NCBI GenBank assembly: GCA_947483545.1
Contig: CANKNP010000235.1
Location: forward strand, 1 to 8,335
DNA length: 8,335 nucleotides
Direction: 5' to 3'
From: Deltaproteobacteria bacterium
GTDB lineage: Bacteria; Myxococcota; UBA796; SXON01
Shown: positions 1-5,502 of the stretch, piece after piece
How positions within the stretch are numbered: the stretch's first letter is position 1
Layout of the letters: each line of letters starts with the position of its first letter
Made by a program: the position numbers and the translations under genes
The notes under the pieces: model-generated
The model's database searches: none
Told to the model about the DNA's origin: nothing
The model's input: the letters and a program-made list of their open reading frames with translations, nothing else

Positions 1-33
1 CCCCCGAACCCCCGCGTTACGCCCCCGGCCACC

Positions 34-2283
34 ATGCGTACCCTGCTCTCCGGCCCTCAGTGGCTGAATGCGCCCTTTCTCGGCGCCTCGCTCCTCTCCA
101 TCCTCGCCTGCTCCGGGCTCACCGGCGGCAACAACGCCTCACCGGAGCCCGTGATTGCGCCGCCATCGGGTGGCGCCAGCGAGACGCTCTCGTTGGCCCG
201 CGCGCGTTGGGGCGTGGACATGCCCAACACGCTGAAGCGCATGGCGGTCGCCTGGGACGGGCAGCGCGTTCAGGTCGCCGGGGGCGAGAGCGATGTGCTG
301 CTGGCGGTTGATCCTGCGGTCGGTCACCCGACCAGCTCGGTCTCGTTGGGTGCGGCAGGTTTCCACACCCCCGAGGTCCACGCGGACGTTCCGCGCCAGC
401 GGGTGTGGTGGGTTGACCTTCCGAATGGGACGGTTCGGAGCGTCGATTTGAAGACCGGCCAGGTGGACACCTCCTGTGATGCGACCGCCGAGGCGCGGCA
501 CGGCACCTACATGGTCCGCGGTGCGGCCATCGACCCGACGACGGGCTGGTTCTGGGTGGCGTCGTTGGACGCCGGGGTGTCGGGATACGCGCCGGGATCC
601 TGCACGCCGACGCACATCGACGCCGTCAAAGAGGCGATCGCGATCGCCGCCGATCCGCGCGGGGACGCGATCTACCTGATCACGGGAGGCAAGGGCGGGG
701 GTACACCTGCTGGCGGGAAAGGCGCCGGGCCGGGCGGGGCTGGCAAGGTCCCGCAGGGCGCGCAGGGTCGGAACGGAGCCAAGCCCACCGGCGCGGACAA
801 GCCGCCGCTGGACGGCGAGCGGCCCCGCGCGGGAGAGCGGCCCGGTACCGGGGATCGACCCGCGCGGCCGGGCGCCCGGGGAGCCGAGGGGGCCGAGGCC
901 ACGGGCGGCGCGCCTGCGGCGGGCGGTGCGGCTGCTGCGAGCACACCTACGCAGCTCTGGCGCTATCAGCCTTCTACGCGGGCCCTCACCGAGGTGACGC
1001 TGCCGACGCCACCAGGGGGCAAGCCCGCACCGCCTCCAACGGGCCTCGCCGTGGACGCCACCGGCCGCGTCTACCTGATCGGCAACATCGTCATCGCGCT
1101 TGGCGAGGGGGGCCGCCCCCGCTGGATCCATCGGCCCACCGCGGGCAAGGTGCTGGGGTACTGGGCCGGCCCTGCGGGGTTGTACCTCGTGACCGGCGAC
1201 CGATCCGTCACGCAAACGCAGGCGTTGAGCTGGGAGTCTGGGCAGCCGACATGGACCACGCCGACCCGCTACGAGGCAGCGTGGATCGACGGAAACGCGA
1301 CGACGGTGTTCGTCGGAAACGGGGGCGATGGCTCGGTCAGCGAGCTGGACGCCGCCACCGGCGCGATCCGCCGAACCCTCGACGTGGTGAACTCCGCCGA
1401 GGCCAGCGTCATCGACCCGAAGACGGGCACCCGGTACATCTTGAGCCGGCTTGGCGGTGGCCAGATCCACGTCTGGCAGCCCGGCACCAGCAGCGTCGTC
1501 GACTGGACCGCGGACGGCTGGCCGATGGATCTCGCGATCGACGGGGACCGCCGGATGCTGATGGCGCTCTCGTACTTCCGCTCCGAGCTGATGCGGTGGA
1601 ACCTGGACACCGGCGCGCCGATGCCCGCAATCCCGCTCGGGGCGCCGTTGAACGTGTCCGAGACGCTCGGCGATCTGGCCTACGCGAGCAGCGGCCTCGC
1701 CGCGGCGATCTTCCCCGAGACCGGCTGGGTCAGCCTCGCCGACAGCAACGGGCCGCTGCGTTGGGCCAAGGAGATCCCGGCGCTCAAGCTTGGCATCAAC
1801 CAGTCCGCCGGCCACGGGGCAGTCGCTATCGATGAAGCCCACGGCATGGTCTACGCGCTGGGTGGCAAGCCCGAGGTGCTCTACGCGCTGTCGATCACCG
1901 ATGGCAGCATCGTCACCCAGGTGCCGCTCGTCGAGGGGCCCCGGGGCTACCTGCTGAACCGGATGTTCTACGACGCTGCTGGCTCGCGGATCTTCGTGGG
2001 CAACAGCGTGTATTCGGCGCCCACCCTCGTCGCTCAAACGCCCACCGCGAGCAACTACAAGATGCTCTGGTCCGACGCGTCGAAGCTCTACGCCCAGCGG
2101 TTCGACGCCGCGGGCGAGGAGACCCTCGTACGTTTGGACCCGAAGACCCTCACCGAGCAAGGCACCATCGTGATCGGCAAGACCGCCGCGATGCGCTTGG
2201 AGGCGACCATCGTACCCGAGAAGAGCCAGGCGGTGGTCTCGGACATGGTGGCGGCGGAAGTCCGGGTGTACACGCTGCCCTGA
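34..2283 (+). CDS. Predicted lipoprotein with beta-propeller-like repeats and a low-complexity insertion
   Basis: This encodes a 749-residue protein of unknown function, probably anchored in the envelope. The N-terminus (residues 1-26) is a signal peptide ending in a lipobox, I-L-A-C, with Cys26 as the lipidation site and Ser at +2. From about residue 65 to the end it shows recurring units: a hydrophobic beta strand, then D-P-x-T-G or D-x-x-T-G turns (for example around 167-171, 438-443 and 461-465), then another strand. This is the pattern of YncE/SMP-30/WD-like beta-propellers. Cys149 and Cys190 could form a disulfide. Residues 219-303 are a Gly/Pro/Ala-rich insertion. No enzyme motif is visible. 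The ATG at 34 is the first in-frame start that gives a signal peptide. There is no clear Shine-Dalgarno sequence before it, but only 33 upstream bases are available. The stop lies 32 bases before prfB on the same strand, so co-transcription is possible. The propeller fold is inferred from repeat rhythm only. Confidence 0.85.
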   Translation: MRTLLSGPQWLNAPFLGASLLSILACSGLTGGNNASPEPVIAPPSGGASETLSLARARWGVDMPNTLKRMAVAWDGQRVQVAGGESDVLLAVDPAVGHPTSSVSLGAAGFHTPEVHADVPRQRVWWVDLPNGTVRSVDLKTGQVDTSCDATAEARHGTYMVRGAAIDPTTGWFWVASLDAGVSGYAPGSCTPTHIDAVKEAIAIAADPRGDAIYLITGGKGGGTPAGGKGAGPGGAGKVPQGAQGRNGAKPTGADKPPLDGERPRAGERPGTGDRPARPGARGAEGAEATGGAPAAGGAAAASTPTQLWRYQPSTRALTEVTLPTPPGGKPAPPPTGLAVDATGRVYLIGNIVIALGEGGRPRWIHRPTAGKVLGYWAGPAGLYLVTGDRSVTQTQALSWESGQPTWTTPTRYEAAWIDGNATTVFVGNGGDGSVSELDAATGAIRRTLDVVNSAEASVIDPKTGTRYILSRLGGGQIHVWQPGTSSVVDWTADGWPMDLAIDGDRRMLMALSYFRSELMRWNLDTGAPMPAIPLGAPLNVSETLGDLAYASSGLAAAIFPETGWVSLADSNGPLRWAKEIPALKLGINQSAGHGAVAIDEAHGMVYALGGKPEVLYALSITDGSIVTQVPLVEGPRGYLLNRMFYDAAGSRIFVGNSVYSAPTLVAQTPTASNYKMLWSDASKLYAQRFDAAGEETLVRLDPKTLTEQGTIVIGKTAAMRLEATIVPEKSQAVVSDMVAAEVRVYTLP
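688..942 (+). repeat. Low-complexity Gly/Pro/Ala-rich coding segment
   Basis: This segment encodes about residues 219-303 of the first lipoprotein. It is dominated by Gly, Ala, Pro, Arg and Lys and contains short imperfect repeats such as G-E-R-P-x-A and G-A-x-G-A, with almost no hydrophobic residues. It lies between two apparent beta strands, one ending near residue 217 (A-I-Y-L-I-T) and one starting near 307 (Q-L-W-R-Y). It therefore looks like a disordered loop inserted into one propeller blade. The flanks resume ordinary globular composition at once, and the frame stays open throughout. Confidence 0.7.
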
Positions 2284-2306
2284 GCTCGCGTTAGCACCCC
2301 GCGACC

Positions 2307-2310
2307 GGAG
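2307..2310 (+). promoter_or_regulatory. Ribosome binding site of prfB
   Basis: GGAG sits five bases before ATG 2316. It supports this ATG as the start of the short zero-frame segment of prfB. A purely single-frame reading would have to begin at TTG 2362, where no comparable site is present. Confidence 0.7.
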
Positions 2311-2315
2311 TCCCC

Positions 2316-3441
2316 ATGCTGCCCGAGCTTCGTGAACTAGCCCAAGCCCTGCGAGTGCGCGTTGACGCACTCCGGGGGCATCTTTGACGTAGCGGGGAAG
2401 CAGGAGCGGATCGCCGACCTGGACCGCCAGGCGGGTTTTCCGGAGTTCTGGAATGACGCCGCCAAGGCCAGGGTGATTTTGCGGGAGAAGACGACATTGG
2501 AGCGCGCGGTGGAGCGCTATCTGGTCGTGCATCGCAAGCTGGAGGACGTTGAAACGCTCCTGGAGTTGGCCGCAGAGGCGGACGATCCAGAGGTGGAGGC
2601 CGAGGCGGGGACCGCTTTTTCCGAGCTGGATGGGTTCGTGCGCAAGTTGGAGACCCAGCGGATGCTCGGCGAGGAGGGGGATGTCGCGGACGCCGTGCTC
2701 GAGATCAATTCGGGCGCGGGAGGCACCGATGCAAACGACTGGGCCGACATGCTCAAGCGGATGTACTTGCGCTGGGCGGATCGGATGGGGTTCAAGTCGG
2801 TCGTGATCGACGAGCAACCGAACGCCGAGGCCGGGATCAAGTCGGTCAGCATCGAGATCCACGGCGAGTACGCCTATGGTTACCTGAAGGGCGAAATTGG
2901 GGTGCACCGCCTCGTGCGCATCAGCCCGTTTGATGGCAACGCGCGCCGCCAGACAAGTTTTGCGTCGGTGGCGACGTATCCAGACGTGCCGGACGACATC
3001 GATATCCAGGTAAATGAAGCCGACATCGACATGGACACGATGCGGTCGGGGGGGGCCGGCGGTCAGCATGTGAACACCACCGACTCCGCGGTCCGCCTGA
3101 CCCACCGCCCTTCCGGGATCATCGTGAAGTGTCAGAGCGAGCGGAGCCAACACAAGAACCGCGCGACGGCGATGAAGATGCTGAAGGCACGGCTCTACCA
3201 GCAGGAGATCGAGCGGCGCGAGGGAGAGCGGGATCTGGTGAACGCGACGAAGAAGAAGATCGAGTGGGGAAGCCAGATCCGGAACTACGTGATTCACCCC
3301 TACCGATTGGTCAAGGACGTGCGGACGGCGATCGAGACGGGGGACACCGATGCCGTGCTCGACGGGCGGCTCCTGCCGTTCATGGAGGCCTACCTTGTGG
3401 CTCGGGCGAACGGCACGCTTGGGGCAGGGGAGCCAGAATGA
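2316..3441 (+). CDS. prfB: Peptide chain release factor 2 (RF2), made by programmed +1 frameshifting
   Basis: RF2 recognises UAA and UGA stop codons in the ribosomal A site and triggers hydrolysis of peptidyl-tRNA. Translation starts at ATG 2316 and reads 23 codons to CTT 2382-2384. The next codon is an in-frame TGA (2385-2387). A +1 shift skips T2385 and continues at GAC 2386, giving a 374-residue protein, close to the 365 of Escherichia coli. Junction residues L-R-G-H-L-D match E. coli L-R-G-Y-L-D. The S-P-F tripeptide that reads the stop codon is at residues 203-205 and the catalytic G-G-Q is at 248-250. The position equivalent to E. coli residue 246 is Ser. After the shift the frame is intact to TGA 3439-3441. 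The family assignment is secure; frameshifting is inferred from the conserved site and from homology across the junction. The gene sits 32 bases after the first lipoprotein and overlaps the next start by ATGA. Confidence 0.97.
2373..2388 (+). promoter_or_regulatory. prfB programmed +1 frameshift signal
   Basis: The element reads CGG GGG CAT CTT TGA C. It has an internal Shine-Dalgarno-like G run (2374-2378), a three-base spacer, the slippery CTT codon, the UGA stop and the 3' C. E. coli prfB has AGG GGG TAT CTT TGA C with the same spacing. In the known mechanism, low RF2 makes the ribosome pause at UGA and tRNA-Leu slips from CUU to UUU. When RF2 is abundant, termination yields only a 23-residue peptide, so RF2 controls its own level. 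Confidence 0.95.
3426..3432 (+). promoter_or_regulatory. Ribosome binding site of the small lipoprotein gene
   Basis: AGGGGAG lies inside the last codons of prfB, five bases before ATG 3438. It fixes the start of the downstream gene at 3438, overlapping the prfB stop, rather than at any earlier in-frame codon, which would lie well inside prfB. Confidence 0.75.
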
Positions 3442-4040
3442 TCTGGATGATCCTTGGGTTGGCATGTGCGGGATCGGGCGACGACACCGGCGCCGCCGGT
3501 ATGGGCACGCTCTCCTCGGACATCGGCGAGTCCGCAGTGGTCGGCGACGTCGGTTTTGGGTTCAACAGCGCGACCAACGGCATGCTCGCGATGTTTTTCC
3601 CCGGCAACACCGCAGCGACCTGTGACGAGGTCGCGGCGAGCCTCTCCGGGGAGCAGCTCGATCCCACGGGGATCACGCCCGGCGGCACCTGCTCGACGTT
3701 TTTCTACGCAGAATATGGGGCGCCGGGGCCAACAACCTGGACCGCGCTGCCCGCTACGCTTGTGATGAATTGCGCGATGGGGGAGGGGACGTGGGCGGAG
3801 ACGGGCGGGTGTGATGGCGGCTATTGCTACAGCGGTCACTTCTGGACCGGCGCGCCCGAGAGTTTCGAGGTGACCGTCTCGGGGGGCGATGGCGAGGACT
3901 TCGGCTGGGCACTCACGTCCGCAGGGGGCGACGGGCAGTACCCTTACGAGACGCTGGATGCCGTGACGTTGGACGGGGACGTGGCGGGGACGGGGAGCGC
4001 GGCATTTTGTGAGGGGATTGGGGAGACGTTGTATTTCTAG
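3438..4040 (+). CDS. Small cysteine-rich secreted lipoprotein, unknown function
   Basis: This is a 200-residue protein that I do not recognise. Its start overlaps the prfB stop as ATGA and follows a strong ribosome binding site, so translation is probably coupled to prfB. The first ten residues are a very short hydrophobic stretch ending L-A-C. Cys10 would be the lipidation site, followed by an acidic, small-residue linker (G-S-G-D-D-T-G) of a kind common in exported lipoproteins of GC-rich deltaproteobacteria. The signal lacks the usual basic N-terminus and has Gly at -3, so it is atypical. Six further cysteines (62, 85, 112, 125, 130, 191) could form three disulfides, which fits an extracytoplasmic location. 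The mature part is rich in Gly, Thr and aromatic residues and looks like a compact beta-rich domain. No catalytic motif is seen. The TAG stop lies five bases from the end of the convergent kinase gene. Confidence 0.8.
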   Translation: MIWMILGLACAGSGDDTGAAGMGTLSSDIGESAVVGDVGFGFNSATNGMLAMFFPGNTAATCDEVAASLSGEQLDPTGITPGGTCSTFFYAEYGAPGPTTWTALPATLVMNCAMGEGTWAETGGCDGGYCYSGHFWTGAPESFEVTVSGGDGEDFGWALTSAGGDGQYPYETLDAVTLDGDVAGTGSAAFCEGIGETLYF

Positions 4041-4045
4041 CCTGG

Positions 4046-5005
4046 CTACGAGCTCGCGAAAACCTCCACCGCGAACGCCTGCAGTCCCAACCCATCGAGC
4101 GCCCGAACCCCCAGCGCGGCGCCCCCCGGCGGGTACAAGCCGATGACGGAACCCTCGCCGCCGGCGCCGGTAAATTTGGCGCCCAAGGCGCCGCTTTTCC
4201 GGAGCGCGCGGACTGCCCGAATCAAACATGGCGCTTTCAACTCCGGGAAAGCAGGCATGAGCTCCTCTTCGTAGATCTCCTGGCAGGCGTCCATCGAGCC
4301 CCCGAGCGCGCGCAGGTCGTGGTCGCGAAGGGCCGTCGTGGCAAACCCCGCTTGGGTCGCAAAACCCTCCAGCGCATCCCGAACCGCGCCGACTTTTGCG
4401 AGCGCGCCCCAATCCCGGAGCGGCACATCGCCAGCGTGGTGTTTGCTCAACGTGGCCAGGATGCCGCGGGTGTCGCGGGGGGAGGGGAACACGCCCACCG
4501 CAAGCGCGCAGCGACCCGAGACGGGCTCGGCCAGGACGGTGTCGCCATGAAAACGGAGCGACAGGGGCACCCCCCAGGCGCAGGCCAGCGGGTCCATTCG
4601 CCCGCACGCGCTGCCGGTCGCACGCTCGGCCGTGTAGGCCAATTCGGCGACGGCGGCAGGATCCAGCCCGGGCCGCAACGCCCGGACGAGGGCCACACTG
4701 AGCGCGGCCGAGCTTGAAAATCCGCGGCCGGCTGGTAGGTCCCCGCTGATCGTGACATCGCCGGCGAGCGGCTCGCCCAAGCTGGTGAACACGGCCTGCG
4801 CGAGGTGAAAAATGCCGGGGTCACCGACACCGTCCCAGTGAAGCTCCCGGCCTTCAAACCACGAGGAGATGTGGAAGGGGCCGGGGGTGATGGACACCGT
4901 GATCGACCGATCCATCGGGACCGTGAGCGCCTGGCCGCCCGCCCAGTCGTTGTGCTCCCCGACAAGGCAGATGCGGCCAGGGGCGGTAGCAGACGAGGGG
5001 GGCAT
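4046..5005 (-). CDS. GHMP-family sugar kinase, galactokinase-like
   Basis: This 319-residue cytoplasmic enzyme is predicted to phosphorylate a sugar or small alcohol with ATP. Three GHMP motifs are visible. Motif 1 is P-G-R-I-C-L-V-G-E-H-N-D (9-20). Motif 2, the ATP loop, is at 89-101 (D-L-P-A-G-R-G-F-S-S-S-A-A). Motif 3 is at 274-287 (L-G-A-K-F-T-G-A-G-G-E-G). A galactokinase-type segment, C-G-R-M-D (134-138), supplies the likely catalytic Asp138. Arg11, Glu17, His18 and Asp20 match the galactose-contacting residues of galactokinases as I recall them, which points to a hexose substrate. However, the protein is about 60-80 residues shorter than typical galactokinases and motif 3 resembles mevalonate kinase, so the substrate is unproven. 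The ATG start has no clear ribosome binding site. The gene is divergent from hipBA and convergent with the small lipoprotein gene, and no other sugar-pathway gene is nearby. Confidence 0.9.
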   Translation of the reverse strand: MPPSSATAPGRICLVGEHNDWAGGQALTVPMDRSITVSITPGPFHISSWFEGRELHWDGVGDPGIFHLAQAVFTSLGEPLAGDVTISGDLPAGRGFSSSAALSVALVRALRPGLDPAAVAELAYTAERATGSACGRMDPLACAWGVPLSLRFHGDTVLAEPVSGRCALAVGVFPSPRDTRGILATLSKHHAGDVPLRDWGALAKVGAVRDALEGFATQAGFATTALRDHDLRALGGSMDACQEIYEEELMPAFPELKAPCLIRAVRALRKSGALGAKFTGAGGEGSVIGLYPPGGAALGVRALDGLGLQAFAVEVFASS

Positions 5006-5106
5006 GGGGGCGGGGGGTAATTCGATCCGCCGGATGATCAGCGGCGTCGCCGATTCTCCCGTCGCGCGAGGGAGGACGGCCTGCCGGTGGCGGTGAGCCG
5101 CCCCCC

Positions 5107-5135
5107 TTGTCGCCGAACGCAGACATCGTTATCCT
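5107..5135 (+). promoter_or_regulatory. Candidate hipBA promoter
   Basis: TTGTCG (5107-5112) could serve as a -35 box and TATCCT (5130-5135) as a -10 box, with the optimal 17-base spacing. Matches to the sigma-70 consensus are partial (3 of 6 and 4 of 6). Transcription would begin near 5142, leaving a leader of about 22 bases before ATG 5164. The two operator-like sites overlap the -35 box and the end of the -10 box plus start site, as expected for an autorepressed promoter. Confidence 0.5.
5108..5125 (+). promoter_or_regulatory. HipB operator-like site O1
   Basis: This 18-base site, TGTCGCCGAACGCAGACA, has inverted arms TGTC/GACA around 10 bases. It matches the second site at 16 of 18 positions and overlaps the candidate -35 box. 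The known E. coli HipB operator (TATCC-N8-GGATA) is also 18 bases long with the same layout, so this is a plausible HipB binding site. Binding is inferred. Confidence 0.6.
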
Positions 5136-5152
5136 GTCGTCGAACGCCGACA
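5135..5152 (+). promoter_or_regulatory. HipB operator-like site O2
   Basis: This 18-base site, TGTCGTCGAACGCCGACA, has perfect 5-base inverted arms TGTCG/CGACA around 8 bases. That is exactly the arm and spacer lengths of the E. coli HipB operator, with different bases. It starts 27 bases after the first site and covers the end of the candidate -10 box and the likely transcription start, so occupancy should block initiation. Confidence 0.65.
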
Positions 5153-5153
5153 C

Positions 5154-5157
5154 GGAG
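5154..5157 (+). promoter_or_regulatory. Ribosome binding site of hipB
   Basis: GGAG lies six bases before ATG 5164, directly after the second operator. It favours ATG 5164 over the in-frame TTG 5107, which lies within the candidate -35 box and operator region. Confidence 0.7.
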
Positions 5158-5163
5158 CCCCGC

Positions 5164-5502
5164 ATGCGCGTCTACACCCCCGCAGACCTCGGACGCCTGC
5201 TCCGCGAGCGTCGCCAGGCGCTCGGCCTCACCCAGGCGGCGCTCGCTGGCCGGATCGGGGCCAGCCGTCAGTGGGTGGTGGAGGTGGAGGCTGGCAAGGC
5301 ACGCGCCGAGATGGGTCTCGTGCTTGCCGCTTTGGCGGCGTTGAATCTCACGTTGGAGGTGGCGGTCCGCGAGCCTGTTGCCGGCATCCGCACACCGCCG
5401 ATCACCGGTTCGACCTCCCGGAGCGCGCCGCCCCTCGGCGCCTCGCTCGACGCCATCGACATCGACGCGATCATCGATCGCGCTCGGGAGCGACCCGAAT
5501 GA
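5164..5502 (+). CDS. hipB: HipB-like antitoxin, XRE-family helix-turn-helix repressor
   Basis: This is a 112-residue DNA-binding antitoxin that should repress its own operon and bind the HipA kinase. Residues 7-62 form an XRE/Cro-type helix-turn-helix domain: L-R-E-R-R-Q-A-L-G-L-T-Q-A-A-L-A opens it, and S-R-Q-W-V-V-E-V-E-A-G-K at 34-45 is the recognition helix region. A strand-like piece (62-69) follows, as in HipB dimerisation segments. Next come a Pro/Ser/Thr-rich linker (71-92) and a short acidic/basic helix (93-110); the E. coli protein is shorter (about 88 residues), so this tail is longer. ATG 5164 was chosen for its ribosome binding site and because it places the promoter and operators upstream. 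The stop overlaps the hipA start as ATGA, the usual arrangement for coupled toxin-antitoxin genes. The identity rests on the fold plus the adjacent hipA. Confidence 0.9.
   Translation: MRVYTPADLGRLLRERRQALGLTQAALAGRIGASRQWVVEVEAGKARAEMGLVLAALAALNLTLEVAVREPVAGIRTPPITGSTSRSAPPLGASLDAIDIDAIIDRARERPE

Noticed and set aside
28..36. gccaccATG around the first start resembles a eukaryotic Kozak context.
   Set aside because: The lipobox, operon-like packing and Shine-Dalgarno sites elsewhere show bacterial DNA; the match is chance in C-rich sequence.
2362..2388. TTG 2362 as the start of prfB.
   Set aside because: It would encode residues unlike RF2 before the D-V-A-G-K segment, has no ribosome binding site, and ignores the conserved frameshift site and the good ATG at 2316.
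139..3465. A very long open frame on the minus strand (1108 codons) opposite the first lipoprotein and prfB.
   Set aside because: It is antisense to two well-supported genes. Its product is rich in Arg, His, Pro and Val with no recognisable domain. Long antisense frames are expected where third positions are nearly all G or C.
3390..4607. A 405-codon minus-strand open frame over the small lipoprotein and the kinase.
   Set aside because: It overlaps the GHMP kinase in another frame and the lipoprotein in antisense; composition is Arg/Gly/Pro-rich shadow sequence.
5006..5041. Extension of the kinase upstream to CTG 5041, encoding L-I-I-R-R-I-E-L-P before the annotated start.
   Set aside because: The extra residues look plausible for an N-terminus, but there is no ATG, GTG or TTG and no ribosome binding site at a usable distance, so ATG 5005 was kept.
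5107..5163. TTG 5107 as the start of hipB, adding 19 residues.
   Set aside because: The added region coincides with the operator-like repeats and candidate promoter, and ATG 5164 has a ribosome binding site. The added residues precede the normal N-terminus of the helix-turn-helix domain.
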